Assembly: GCA_020746105.1 (NCBI GenBank) | Contig: CM036623.1 | Location: 6,802,001-6,866,000, forward strand | Source: Trogon surrucura | Lineage: Eukaryota > Chordata > Aves > Trogoniformes > Trogonidae | Reading direction: 5' to 3' | Length of the DNA stretch: 64,000 nucleotides | Part shown: one piece after another, positions 23,884 through 36,642 of the stretch | Position numbering within the stretch: the first letter of the stretch is position 1 | Layout of the letters: each line of letters begins with the position of its first letter | Notes under the pieces: model-generated | What the model saw: the letters and a program-made list of their open reading frames with translations, nothing else | Database searches by the model: none | Told to the model about the DNA's origin: nothing | Made by a program: the position numbers and the translations under genes

Positions 23884-25352
23884 CATAGAATCATAGAATG
23901 TTAGGGATTGGAAGGGACCTCGAAAGATCATCAAGTCCAATCCCCCTGCCAGAGCAGGAATGCCTAGACTATGCCACACAGGAACGTGTCCAGGCAGGTC
24001 TTGAATGTCTCCAGAGAAGGAGACTCCACAGCCTCTCTGGGCAGCCTGTTCCAGGGCTCCGTCACCCTCACTGAGAAGAAGTTTCTTCTCGAGTTTAAGC
24101 GGAACCTCTTATGTTCCAGTTTCAGCCCATTACCCCTTGTCCTATCAGTGGTTGTCACCGAGAAGAGCCTGGCTCCATCCTCCTGACACTCACCCTTGAT
24201 ATATTTGTAAACATTAATGAGGTCACCCCTCAATCTCCTCTTCTCCAAACTAAAGAGCCCCAGCTCCTTCAGTCTTTTCTCATAAGGGAGATGCTCCACT
24301 CCCTTAATCATCCTAGTTGCCCTGTGCTGGACTCTCTCCAGCAGTTCCCTGTCTTTCTTGAACTGAGGGGCCCAGAACTGGACACAGTATTCCAGATGGG
24401 GTCTCACCAGGGCAGTGTAGAGGGGAAGGAGAACCTCTCTCGACCTCCTAACCACCCCCCTTCTAATACACCCCAGGATGCCATTGGCCTTCCTGGCCAC
24501 AAGGGCACAGTGCTGGCTCATGGTCATCCTGCTGTCCACCAAGACTCCCAGGACCCTTTCCCCTACACTACTCTCTAATAAGTCATTCCCCAACTTATAC
24601 TGGAACCCGAGGTTGTTCCTACCCAGATGCAAGACCCTACATTTACCCTTGTTATATTTCATTAAATTTTTCCCCGCCCAACACTCCAGCCTGTCCAGGT
24701 CTCGCTGGATGGCAGCACAGCCTGCTGGTGTGTCAGCCACTCCTCCCAGCTTGGTGTCATCAGCAAACTTGCTGATAGTACTCTCTAGTCCCTCATCCAA
24801 GTCATCGATGAATATATTGAATAATACTGGTCCCAGTACCGATCCTTGAGGCACTCCACTGGATACAGGTCTCCAACCAGACTCCGCCCCATTGACCACA
24901 ACTCTTTGGCTTCTTCCCCTTAGCCAGTTCGCAGTCCACCTCACTACCCGAGAGTCTAGACCACACTTCCTCAGTTTAGCAGCAAGGATGCTGTGGGAGA
25001 CTGTGTCAAATGCTTTACTGAAGTCAAGGTAGACCACATCCACCGCTCTGCCGTCATCTATCCACCTTGTTATATCCTCATAAAAGGCTATGAGGTTAGT
25101 CAAGCACGACTTCCCTTTGGTGAAGCCATGTTGACTGTCTCTAATGACCCTCTTATCCCTGATATGCCTTGAGATGGCACCAAGGATAAGTCGTTCCATC
25201 ACTTTCCCAGGGATGGAGGTGAGGCTGACCGGTCTATAGTTACCCGGGTCCTCCTTCTTGCCCTTTTTGAAGACTGGAGTGACATTTGCTTGCCTCCAGT
25301 CCTCAGGCACCTCTCCCGTCTCCCAAGACTTGGCAAAGATGATGGAGAGTGG
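23884..25352 (-). mobile_element. CR1 LINE, 5'-truncated, well preserved
   Basis: This 1.47-kb minus-strand CR1 covers the reverse transcriptase domain to the 3' end. The terminal repeat TCTATGATTCTATGATG lies at the low-coordinate edge, preceded by CTTTCGAGGTCCCTTCC in the 3' UTR. At the high-coordinate edge CR1 similarity ends around 25352, where the frame ([10 protein letters not shown]) meets a TGA and then sequence that no longer looks like CR1. The endonuclease domain and ORF1 are missing, as is normal for 5'-truncated copies. The long open frame shows it is fairly young. It shares its subfamily with 62871-63088 and 20214-20276, and it differs in its 3' end from the CR1 at 18273 that the SINEs resemble. 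Confidence 0.95.
23964..25310 (-). CDS. CR1 ORF2 fragment: reverse transcriptase domain, 5'-truncated
   Basis: This frame is open for 448 codons and is the only strong protein-coding signal in the window. It encodes the C-terminal half of the CR1 ORF2 protein, which copies element RNA into DNA at a nicked target. Visible motifs are [20 protein letters not shown] at the start, [10 protein letters not shown] at 23-32, motif A LDFSKAFD at 95-102, motif [13 protein letters not shown] at 153-164 and the catalytic motif C FADD at 182-185. A conserved C-terminal region follows, ending [15 protein letters not shown] and a stop. The catalytic aspartates are present. The first codon is GTG in a continuing frame, not a real start: the frame extends upstream to about 25352, where the element is truncated. 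Without the endonuclease domain and a promoter it should not be autonomous. Expression is unlikely. Confidence 0.9.
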   Translation of the reverse strand: MPEDWRQANVTPVFKKGKKEDPGNYRPVSLTSIPGKVMERLILGAISRHIRDKRVIRDSQHGFTKGKSCLTNLIAFYEDITRWIDDGRAVDVVYLDFSKAFDTVSHSILAAKLRKCGLDSRVVRWTANWLRGRSQRVVVNGAESGWRPVSSGVPQGSVLGPVLFNIFIDDLDEGLESTISKFADDTKLGGVADTPAGCAAIQRDLDRLECWAGKNLMKYNKGKCRVLHLGRNNLGFQYKLGNDLLESSVGERVLGVLVDSRMTMSQHCALVARKANGILGCIRRGVVRRSREVLLPLYTALVRPHLEYCVQFWAPQFKKDRELLERVQHRATRMIKGVEHLPYEKRLKELGLFSLEKRRLRGDLINVYKYIKGECQEDGARLFSVTTTDRTRGNGLKLEHKRFRLNSRRNFFSVRVTEPWNRLPREAVESPSLETFKTCLDTFLCGIV

Positions 25353-28300
25353 TCAAATGAATTCTTCTGTAATATTTTTCCACATGCTGCATCAATGTTC
25401 TTCATTTTGGTTAGCACTGACAAACATAAAGATAGCCAAATACAAATTCAAGCTCCTGCTGCCAGCCTTTTAGTTAATTAACAGACTGAGAGTGAAACAT
25501 ATATGATATTTTGACTCCTTGCTTTAAAACTTTCCTTCCCTCCCTGTTAACAAAAAAAAAAAAGGATAAATAAAAATTTCAAATATTTTAATAAAAAGGG
25601 GGGGGACTGTAGTGTTTTGTAATTCCATTTTATATCCTGCTGATTGCTGGTTTTCGATCGGGCAGCTGACAGTTCCCTAGCAACAGGTTAATCGATTGCA
25701 GCTGTAAATCCACCTCCTTCAGCTCCCTTCTCCTATCCCTCATTTGTGAGTGCAGACACACACACATCTGCCAGGTAGCTGGCATTGGATAGAAATCTAA
25801 CGAACAAATTAAAAATAGGAAGATGGATGCAATAGTGATTTCATAGAGAATGGTTTCAAATTTCAGGGGGAAAAGAAAATAAAGAAATATTTGGATTAAA
25901 AATGAACTACAAATTTATTTCAGCACGTTCTTTTAGGCATGTTCTTTTAATGCCGTTCTTTAATGCAGGGATCAATAAATCCTTTCATTCACTATCACAC
26001 TAATTAAAATGGACTCATTCCAATTTTATATATAAAATTTTACCCACCTGAAAACCATAATGAAAAAAGAAACTTGCAGATAGAAGGCTGAATATTGTTC
26101 ATAAAGCAGATCCAAGGGCTACCCTCTACTCGTATATCACTAATTTCTGCACTATTGAGTAAGAAGTGGGAATTTTCATTCCATTTGGTTTGGAACCAGC
26201 TATATTTTATGTGTAGTACCAAAGGGATATATTTTCAGTACCAGAATAGGAAATAGATGTGAAAAAAAAGGGCTCAGAAGGTTTTCCAGGCCCTGAAACC
26301 CTGCAGAACTCAAATTCATAAACTCTCTGGACACTGCAGTTTCTGACTTAAGCACTTGAAAGGTATGGCAGAAAGAAGCATCAGACAGATGTTTGAAGTA
26401 AATTGTGAGACCTTGGGGTCCTATTGTAAAAGGACAGTGAGTGTAAATCTGAGAGCAAAAAGGTGTGACTAGAATTACTAGGGAAGAAGAAAACAGCTCA
26501 AAGAAAGGAAAGCTTTGGGGATTGCCTCTCCTAGTCTCAAAGCACCAAGTCTCTGCAGCAATAGGACTGAGAAATCTGTGAAAATTTTGAAATCTAGAGA
26601 AAAAGGAGTGAATTGTCACTTTTCTAGTCTCGAATAGGTGAGATAATACATGGCATAATCTTGCACGGTCACTTTTAATCTGAATACAGGAGATGCCATT
26701 CCCCCTTTCTCCTTCCAAGTAGCAGCCATACCTTCTGTTCTCATATTGTTACTGGAAACATGCAAGCCTACATCTTCCTCAGGAATGCCAGAGCCATCAC
26801 GGTACCCTGGTTTGGGTAGAATCAGGAAGTCTTTATCTTTTCTACCGAATTTGTCCAAACTTTTCTAGTTCGCAGAAAAGCTCAGAGATTCTCCAAGCCA
26901 ACCACAACAGGTGTGACGCTGTGCTTAAAGGGCTCTACGGACATGAAGAAAAACAGGAAAGGTGAGTTCTGCTTTCTTCCCCTTGCTCCAATATTTTATT
27001 GAATCTTTTTTTTCATGTAAAATGTATAAACAGGCCTGGGAACATGGAAATCACCTCCCCTCACTTATACCCACAGCTACTAGGCGCCAAGTCAGGCAGC
27101 GCATACTAAATGTCTGTTTACCTGATCATCTGCATCACTACTTACTACATTTCTTTCTGATGCACTTAGCTCTCTGTAGAAAATACAGAAATCTTAACTC
27201 TGCAATGAAAAATCCATTTTGAAAATTTGGGCCTAGTGGGATCTAACATTTGAGTGCCTATTAGATCTGTCCTTAAAATATTAAGTTTTGAAATACTCTG
27301 AGCTGGAAGAAATTTACAGTCTTCTAAATTTAATTTGAAAAATCCATAGTGATGTTTTTTAATTAACTGAAGAACTGCTAGTCCAGAGCATTCGTTCTGA
27401 AAGTCAGTTCAGCCATCACATGGGAAAAACATTTAACTTGAGATGTTTTTCCACGAGTGTGAAATATATAGAAAATGTGAACATGACAGCTTGATAATGC
27501 TAAGCGTCTGAAGATCATGCAGTAATGTTTTCATTCTTCTTTCAGACACATCTGAGTAAGTATCTGTCTCCTATGTGCAATGTCCTATTGCATTCTTCCC
27601 CTATTGTTATTAACTAAATAGGGAGCACTTTAAATATTGTCAGTGATATTCACTGGATGTGACAGAAAAGTGACTTGGATACTCGTTCTCTTCTTTCAAA
27701 AAAAAAGTATATTTCCTGTGGGAAGCTGCTAGCATGATCTCTGAAGTAAATCTTGGCAACATGAATCATAAAGTTATTTTCAAACATTTATTTTAGCAGC
27801 TTGGCAAAGAAGAGCATACTACAATCACATGGTAGCAAACAAATATATATCATGGAACAGAGATGTATGAAAATAGTAAATAAATGGTCAAGAATGTATT
27901 TGATGTACATTGCACGTATAATCTGAGCATGAAAGACAAATTTGGATTTAGACATTATAGGAGTAACTAAAAAGGAACCTATACAGGTTTCCTATCTTAA
28001 TTTAAAATATCTAAGGGGGAGAAAGAACAGCCAGACATCACTTCGTCTTTCACCCAGCAACATGGAATGTTTATCTTTCAAATAGTCCTTATTATAATAA
28101 AAGATATATTTATTTGGTTCTAACACCAATGTAGCACACAAATCAACTCATTTTTATTGCTGTCAATTTTGTAAATTGAAAATGAAGAATCATTATACTG
28201 AAGATATAGAAAGACTTACTGACAGCTCTAAAATATTGTGTTCTGCATCTTATTCCTCAAAATTTGAGTCTTAGGTTAAATATTTATGCTCCATGGTTTG

Positions 28301-28699
28301 ACATTTGTCAGTCTGAGACATATTTTCCCAAAATTATATTTGGCCCTGCAAGGAAATTTGGAGCAGAATGTTTACTGGTAAGAACATTTCACACACGGGA
28401 AAAGGAGCTCCTGAACTTCTCTGAGGAAGGCAGAATTTCTCCTCTGATGCACATATACCATCTGAAGACATTTCAACTGACCATCTAGTCTAGTCCTAAG
28501 CATCAAGAGAGACATCGATGAGCATATACTACTTCTGATAAAAAATGGCCTCACAATTGCCAAGAATAATAATCTCTATTGCTTTCTAAGTGTCACATTT
28601 CTCACACAGAGCAAAGAGAAGCTCATGTCTTCACCTCTACTCCCTTAACAGCATCACATGGTGAATTTGTATTCAAGTTTGGGTGTCCTGAAGACCAAG
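25353..28699. other. AT-rich DNA, no gene seen
   Basis: No accepted gene. The stretch includes a G8 run at 25598-25605, a decayed local repeat at 25923-25968 (GTTCTTT units) and an ATG followed by a good splice donor at 26943-26966 (AAAG|GTGAGT). A 172-codon minus-strand frame at 26200-26718 is Phe/Ser-rich, shows no domain and was rejected as a gene. Confidence 0.55.
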
Positions 28700-29005
28700 A
28701 GGCTTTTAAGCCGTAGAGTTGCATATCCATCTACCTCCTGTTTTGTACCAGTGAGTTTAATTTCTCTTTTCTAAACACTTGTCACAATCAAATTTCATCT
28801 ACTTGATTCTGGACCATTTATCATTTAATCGATATCCTTTTTCGTTTTAAGCCTTTCCTCCAAAATGTTTACAGTACTTTCCAATGTGATGTCATCCACG
28901 GTTTGTGTGAGGGAAGTCTAGCTCATACCTTGGATTTCTCCATAAAACCTCGTTGTTAACGTATGTCAGGCTCAAGACAAAATCCTCGGGGTTGCACCTT
29001 CAAAC
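28700..29005 (-). mobile_element. Probable ancient CR1/L3-like LINE remnant
   Basis: Read on the minus strand, parts of this stretch follow the order of the CR1/L3 reverse transcriptase region just after the catalytic motif. Plus-strand landmarks are AATTTCATCTACTTGATTCT near 28790, TGATGTCATCCACGGTTTG near 28887, and AAATCCTCGGGGTTGCACC near 28979. These parallel AGCTTGGTGTCATCAGC and GATCCTTGAGGCACTCC in the intact CR1 at 23884-25352. The match is weak and full of indels, as expected for a very old copy. It could be over-interpreted. Confidence 0.4.
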
Positions 29006-32000
29006 ACCCTCCAGTGATGAAGGATATTTAAATGAAGGAAAACAGAGGCATCCTTCCTGCTAGGTAAGTACCCTAATCGCCGTGCTATTATGCTAGTCAC
29101 GAAGCATTACATATTCTGTCTCACTAGTCCAATAAATCTTGTAACTGTTTCATGCAAAGCAGAAAATTGCCAACTGAAGAAATTAAGCATAAGCCACCGA
29201 GATAGCCTCTAGATTGAACAAAGTTTTAGAGAATTAATTTGTGTATTTTTGTCACAGAAATTGTTAATTCCTGCTGATTTGGAATGCTTGTAAACCTGCC
29301 ATGTAACTATTTCAGTACTTTTAAACCAAGCTGCTGCTGGAACTTTCACTGACGCAATGATATTTGCCTGATTATTGTCATCTTCTGTTTCCATTTTCGT
29401 AAGAACTTTAAGCCAAATGGTCCATCTGGCATTCCCTCTCGCTTGTCATTTTATAAGTTATAAAAATAAAGTACATTTTAAAATTCTAAATCATCAGTTT
29501 TGTTTTCTCACACAAGAACTGAACAGAAGAACTCAAAGGCTTTTACAGAATATTTTATGGAAAAAAAAAAAACCAACAACCTCTTTAACTCGGTCTGAGA
29601 TCTGCATCTGTACTCTATTTCAGAATCTCACTGACTGCCTGCTGACAGTAATGGCCAGGGAGGAGCAGTGTACCGGGCCAGAACACAAATGGGTATTTCA
29701 CAAAATCATCTCTCAAAATTTTCAAATTGTACAGGGCATTTAGCCACATGTCTTCCATTGGAATGAATATGCGTATTGCGTGTAGGAAAGAAAGAGATTC
29801 AGAAACAGACAAAATGCCTAATCTTTCTTTGTATAGTCTTCTGTTTGTATTCTGCCTGGGTTTTTTTTTTAAAAAAAAAAAAGATAACTGCAGAATGTGT
29901 TCAACAGACTGGTGAACACCTCCATGAGCACAATCAACATGAGCTGAGAGGGACTCACTTTATTTCATGAATATATTTACATTATGTCTTGTGAAATTAC
30001 TGAGCAGCTGTTAGAGAAAAAAAGAAAACATGATCAGTATTCTTGCAGAGGGCCTTACCAAGGACCAATCATCAAATACACATGGCAAATAGAAATGGCA
30101 GTCTGAAAAGGTGATAAGCAATCACGTACAGACAAAAGTGAGACACTGTGACCTTACATTCAGCATGAGTAGTAAATTAACATATCTGTGCAGCGTACTA
30201 GGAAATTAAGAGGACAAAAAGGACAAAGTAGATTTAAGCCCAGCCATGGGCTGCACAAAGCTGAAATATCTAATCTAGCCTAATTACAGTCTATTTTACA
30301 TCCCACATCCCGAACCGTGGCCACCTAATCTTTTCAGCAGCAACCAGCAGTTCACAGCAAAGTTTACAGACTTGACCTACATGATTAAGCAAAGCATATT
30401 TTGTATTTATGGGCCATGGCCCAGTCACAAAGAGGGGTAATCTGAAGACAGACGAGTGACTCAGAAAACAGGCTCAATTAACTTGTCATTGTCCGTTACG
30501 CAGTGTTCATTTTTTTTTCTCAGCAGAATTCCCTCCCTCTGACCTGTAAGAGATTCCCGTTCGGCACGTCGAAGAACCAAATGCAAAAGAGGAAGTTATT
30601 CAGGTAAACTGATTTCTGTGCTCCAGGTGTGCTCCTCTGCCAGGAGATCAAGCCAGCAGCAGTCTGTTACACGAGTGCTGTACCTGAAAGGGCTCTCAGA
30701 AACATGTTGAAACCAATTAAAAGAGACATTTGAGGTGATCCTTCTTATTTCAGAGGAAGTTTAGCACCCCCCAAAGTTGTGTTAATTTATCCCAGACAGA
30801 TAGCTGTTATCACTAGGGCTCATAAAACAACATTTGAACAGCAAGCTTTTTGCCCTTGCGTCTAGCACATTGCCTGAGGTTTCAATCAAAGAAAACAGAA
30901 CAATCCTTGTGGATACTTCCCTCAGAGGTCTTCACCTGCTTTATCTACAGAGGTCTTTATCTACTAGTTTAAATAGCATGCTGGTTTGGATTAGACTACT
31001 GGTATATTTGATATGCATTTCAAGAACTGAAAGTTACTATTTCCTTAAGTCAAATTCTATAATTTTGCTTGCCCAGGAGTGCTGCTTTATTCTTTAGAGG
31101 AAGTCAGAAGAGAGACTTATTTTCAAAAGGGAATATTGGAAGATTCAGTAGCCCTTTACCTGTTCCCCTGGACCTGCATACACATGGACAGATTTTTAAT
31201 TCAGTAAGGATATTTTTACTGAGCGAAGGACATTAAGATTATCTGCAGTCTTTCAGTAAATTCAAAGAAATCTTGAAATCATAAAAAATACAGCTCTCAA
31301 TTCCATCAAAATCTTATAAAAATATGTATGTGATATAACATTTATTATTGTTAGCATTGGTCAGCAATATGATATAAAATGATAAGCATTTACCCAGCAG
31401 AAAGACTATTATGTATTTCCAGGCATAGATAATTACAGGTTTCCATAAAGAAACTGAATATAAGGAGGAAAAAATACAGCAGGCATTTCTCTAGTTTTTT
31501 TGTATATCAGTGCTGCAGACCATGCAGGTAAAAAGTGTGTCTGAGAGGTCAGAATGTTTCACACTCATGGCACACGCCACATTCTTACATATTTGTCTGG
31601 GGACACTCAAAGGAGTGGGAATACTGACCCCCTCAGTCAAAATTATACTAAGATTCAGCAACAAATTACCTAATTTGTGGTTTATTAGGGAAGTCTTATT
31701 AGAGACTTCATGCTGTGCATATTAAACCAAGGTAAAAAGTGAGCAGGAGATCAAAAAAGGCAGTAGAAAGGAAATGCTCCTGCAATGATGAGAGTTTGCC
31801 AAAGTCTCTGGTCAGATACCAGCACAGGCTAATCAAGGTAACTCCATTTACTACAATGGACCTACACCAGTTCACACAAGTAAACTTATATCCTCAAGTT
31901 ACCATTTCTTGTTTGAAATAAATTGCATCTACATCTCTTTTGTTTGGCCATAATCTTTTTTTTTTTCCCATGCCTTCTTAAGAATAAGGAATGACTGCAT

Positions 32001-35000
32001 GACAGCCTTGATGCTTCTGCTCAAGATGCAAGTGCCTTATTTAACGTATGCTAACAGGTAATATTTGTTCACATTTGCATGGAGTGCAAAGGAAAAGTAA
32101 AAACTATTAGAGATTATGCAAGGATTGATGTGATTAAAGTCCTAGATAGGAAAAGTCTGCTGTAGCAACAACCAGAGACATCCCAAACACTTTCTCCTGC
32201 ACAGTTTGCAATAAACATACAAGTTCCAAATATTACATCTCCTCTCTAGAACTGAAAGCTAAAGCTGTAAGATACCCATTGCTTTAATTTCCTTTCATAC
32301 GCTTCCAATTATATTTGAGTTTACATTATAGTGAAGTATATTCCATTGAATCTGCCAGGAGCAGATTTCATCCACCCGCCCACCCCTCGTTAGTACATAG
32401 TGCATGCAGTTCGGACAATTCAAGGTTTTCCACGAAGAGGCATGAACAAATTACAAAAATTACGCTGATGCCAAGTGTAGGTATATTACTGGTACTTGTT
32501 TTCATTTTCAAGTCACACTATAGAAATATGATTCAATACTTTTAACAGCAGTAACATTTTAGTGATAATGGTCAGCGTACAGAAATCAGACAAAGTTTAG
32601 AGAGGGTGGAAGTCTCTTCTGCTAGGTTAACAATGTCAGCTGGAGAAACAAATCAACTTTTGAGCATGCCAGCTCTTCTTCTGGTCTCCTTAAATGACAG
32701 TACATTTCAAGCATACTTCTTCAGAATCTCATTAACTGCCGGGGCAAGCCAGCAGCCTCCTTCTCACAGGGACTAGTCCTCGTATTTCACAGAAACCTCA
32801 GAGTGAGATCCGAACACCAGAATTTCTACTTTCCATTAGCGAACTATTACAGAAGGATACAAAGATGGAGAGCAAAAGAAGTTCATCTATTTTTCCTATG
32901 CTTTAATTCTGCTATATCACAACTTGCCATGCTTCACTGCTTTAATAAAAGGGCAAACAGAAGTACCACTACATGCATACATTCACCTACAGACATTTCC
33001 ACCATTTATTGTGACCATGTACGTTGCTCTCAAGCTAAATGATAAGCAGGATGTCCCTTGCCATCACAATATAAGGGATATAAAGACAGAGCTTTTAGGA
33101 TAATGAACTGTCCTGTACCAGAAAAATGGTTCATTCTTTTAGATGCATTACCTCCCACACTGCTATCTAATGAACAAAATTGTTTGAGTGGATGGAAGTC
33201 AAATTGCATGGATAAGAGGCCTTTTTATGTGTATACCTGGCAAACAAATACTCTGTTATGGATTTTTAATCACTCTGTGAACATATGACTGTAATGCATC
33301 CATGGAACAGTATTCGAGGGATGCATTATAGTTTGAGTGTTCTATCCAAAATCTTGTGAGAATAGCTTATTAATCTTTTTTTTTATTATCATTATTATTA
33401 TTTCCTGTAGTAAATTTCTCTGTATCTGACTGGAAATAAATAGATAGCATAGAGTTTTCAATAACTGATTTAATTTCTAAGCTGTTTTTCATATAAGCTG
33501 TTATAAATTATTGCTTGTGCCAGAAAGTGCATCATATATTACCGGTGTATCTGCTGGAAAATGCAAATGCACCATTACTTACTACAGCCCTGTTCTCTTT
33601 GTAAATCAAACACGGAACCAGGAACTTAGTAAGTCTCTTCACAGCTAGGAAAAAAGCCACACTTATCTCACAAGCTGCCTAAAATTTAGGAGCTGGATGT
33701 TACAGCAGCCAAACAACACAGATTTAAATTTAAAAATGCAAACAGGTAATTTTGTTCAGAGAGAAACCAGGTATTTGGAATTGAAATTTAAAAGTTCCAT
33801 TTCAACACTTAGAAAATTAACAACTTTGATGTTCCTGAGTTTTTCAGACATGTTCAACAAATTCTGCACTTCAGAGGCAGTAGCCCAGAGCAGCCACAGA
33901 GACTTCTACAACTATCCAACCAGAGTAGAAGCAAGGCTTGTCCACATATAAGAGCAAAAAGATTAAGCTGCTGGGAAGTGAGGCTACTTGTTCCTCATGA
34001 GAGCCTCCAGACTTCAATGCAATTTAGCTTGTACTTGTTGACTTCACACCTTGACAGCCTGTGTGCAGACCTGATCTCAGACAGGAATAACCATAAAATG
34101 TTAAACTACCTGTTCTGAGAACAGCAGCACTTGATGAAGCCCTCTACCCAAAGGTTTTATGTCTCAGTGTTGCTCCTGGGTGGATTTTTTGATACCTGAA
34201 AACAGATTAATTTACTCAATTGCCTTCGCATCCTCACAAGGAGATTACAAAGCACCTTTTTCTATTTAGCCATTTATTCTCATGAAATATACGGAATCTC
34301 ACTATCTTTTCGGGTATTTCATTATTTGTATGAAACTGTGCACAAGTTGTTAAAGATCAGATGTAAACACGAGCCTACAGATGTATAAACAGAGAAAACA
34401 CGATCTATTAGTCTACTTCCCTAGCAAAGCAGGCTGAAAATGGGAGGAATATCTAAAAGCTGTAAAACAGACAAACAAAAGAGCCCTTTCTCTTCACTGC
34501 TAGAGTCATTGTACAACCAACCTCTTTCATTATTTTTTTACAGCTCTTCAAAACTGGCAAAATATTCCCTTCATCCTGGCTCTTGGTCTATCCCAAGGAT
34601 TTAGTTCACAATCTTTGCAGAGCATAGATTATTTTTTACAACAAAAATCACAGTTTGGAACCCCATGGTTTCAACAGCTGCAATGTAAATCACTGGTATC
34701 TATAACAAAACTTGCATGCCAGATTCCCCTAAAATAAGAAGCTATTTTTTTTATTTTAAGAGTATTTGACTGGTAAACAAAACAGAACAAAAAAAAAAAA
34801 AACCACGAAGAAGAAAAATAACACGGAGGGGGAGGAATAATACATGAACAGAAATGGATCTGGAACAAGTAATTACATCTAGTCCTTCATAACTCATTAA
34901 TATGTGCGCAAGCATTTGACTTTTTTATCTCTCCAGCCTCTGAATGGGAAGAAATAAAAAAGAGAAGACATGGACTTCAGTTGAAATTAGCTGTGCATCT

Positions 35001-36550
35001 GTTTCTATGCAGAGTAAAATTCTAACAGTTCTAGAAAGGATGAGCAGCCTTGAGAAACAGGATGCAGCAACTAAAGACTGGTTTTGTGCAGCATAGCTTG
35101 GGTTTTTAGGTTGCTGAAAGGTTTCACTACAGCTTTCTATCAGATCATACCCAGGCAAGATCTAAGAACTGAACTTAATCAGTATGGAAAAAGGGAAAAT
35201 ATTGTAAATACAGGCTTTAATTCAGTAGCCAGAGGAGAATCATAGAATGGCTTTAAAGATGACTTCAAAATGAAAAGGTGAATTTATTGTTATTTCCCAA
35301 AACTTCATCATTTTCATGCAAGTAAATCTGTTCTAGCTTTCCTACTAGCAAATTTCTTTAAGGTTTGACACAATGCAAGATGGATTATGTGGGACTGTGT
35401 GGGGACAGTAGCTATTATCAGCTTTGGACGCTATAATTCTGCTGGATTAAACAAGATGATAACCAATCACATTAAACAGAGATGCTCACTTTCTACAAAA
35501 TAGCAGGAATTAGGTAAATTGAGGGGGTTTGATGCTTTTAGAGAACTTATTTACAAGGAGAAGGTGATATCCTAGGGAGCAAGGACCTCCAAGAGATGCA
35601 GAGTATATGTTTTATGTGCTGATTCACAAATGTGTACTAGGTTTGAGCCAGGTCACACGTTTTTGATTCCACAGTAATTAAAGATCAGACACTAAAACTC
35701 TGCTGGGAACAAAAGTTCTATAGATTGTTTGTTTCCAGACTGGGCAATACAGCAGTTTGAAAGGATTGAAATGCCTCCCTTTTTTCCACAAATGCTGAAT
35801 AGAGGGTGACAACATATATATCCTGACAACTCTATAGGCTGCATCTAAATGGTAAGACATTTTCACTCTGCCCTGATTCCTGAAATACTATCCCTCCATG
35901 CTTAGAGACAGAAGTTTATTGGTATAGAGTATTACAATTTAGACATAGCCTCATTTCATCCCACTTCTCAATGAATTCTTTCAAAGCAACTTCACAACAG
36001 CACTAATGTAAGTCTTTTAAATAAACAGTCAGAAAGAGGTGGGGCTAATGGAACAGGAGCATCTGAAATCATCTGAAATGTTTTTAACTGTTTTTTTTTC
36101 CAGATAGCTAAAACTTGGGTGTACCCAAATAGCTACTGTCTGAAAGGCACCAATCTGTAAATTGTCCCTGTGATTAAGTAAAAGTGATCCTGAGAACAAC
36201 AGCTTGTATTTCTATTGAAGTATTCCTGAAGTTACAAGAATATGGTTAATAGTGGGATTGAAATGTTCCTGTTACTTATATAGAGCCTGATTTTGTTGTC
36301 TTCTGTGGGCTTTGATCATTGAAGTAACGACTGCAATTAATTTTCACCCAGAAGGGAAATATTTTTGTTAGTGCTGTGCTGCAAGCCCAACTTCCAGAGG
36401 CTTTGTGGGTACAGCCTGCATATAAAGTTAGTCACAGAGGGCATGCTCTTAGCTCTATTGCTCCTTCTGTGTCAAGCGTTATTGACATAATGTCTATCAA
36501 AAAAATTTAACATTCCCAAAGAATTAAATAACAACAGTATAGGAGACTAC
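29006..36550. other. AT-rich non-coding DNA, no gene seen
   Basis: No gene or clear interspersed repeat was recognised over 7.5 kb. Minor features are A/T runs (near 29861-29882), a TTA-type simple stretch at 33376-33403, an A-rich run near 34790-34802, and a short CR1-tail-like string (AATCATAGAATGG) at about 35238 too short to call. Confidence 0.55.
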
Positions 36551-36642
36551 CTTGAACTCCCTGCTCTCTCCTTGCAGTATTTCATGGTACTCCATGTCAA
36601 TCAAGTTCAGAGCTGGGTTAGTAGTGCCATATATCACCAGCT
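36551..36642 (-). other. Candidate internal exon (92 nt) of an unknown gene
   Basis: On the minus strand a pyrimidine tract ending in CCCTCTTTTTTTAG is followed by 92 nt and then by the donor TTCAAG|GTAGTC. The acceptor AG is at 36644-36643 and the donor GT at 36550-36549. The frame between them is open for 30 codons after two leading bases and reads LVIYGTTNPALNLIDMEY, then HEILQGESREFK. The composition is balanced and protein-like, unlike the Phe/Leu/Lys-rich chance frames around it, and the frame stays open upstream through the acceptor. I do not recognise the protein. No neighbouring exon was identified, so this may be a chance pseudo-exon. Confidence 0.25.

Noticed and set aside
24111-24849. 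155- and 123-codon plus-strand frames across the CR1
   Set aside because: They are antisense shadows of the CR1 reverse transcriptase frame.
26200-26718. 172-codon open frame on the minus strand
   Set aside because: It is the longest frame outside CR1, but it is rich in Phe, Ser and Leu, has no domain and lies opposite A/G-rich DNA that lacks stops for compositional reasons.
26616-26858. 80-codon minus-strand frame with protein-like composition
   Set aside because: It begins at a TTG codon, has no ATG near its start and no clear splice sites; no family recognised.
36551-36642. Intermediate-filament coil end suggested by YHEILQGESREF in the candidate exon
   Set aside because: The likeness to the conserved rod-end motif is short, needs gaps and lacks the preceding heptad pattern.
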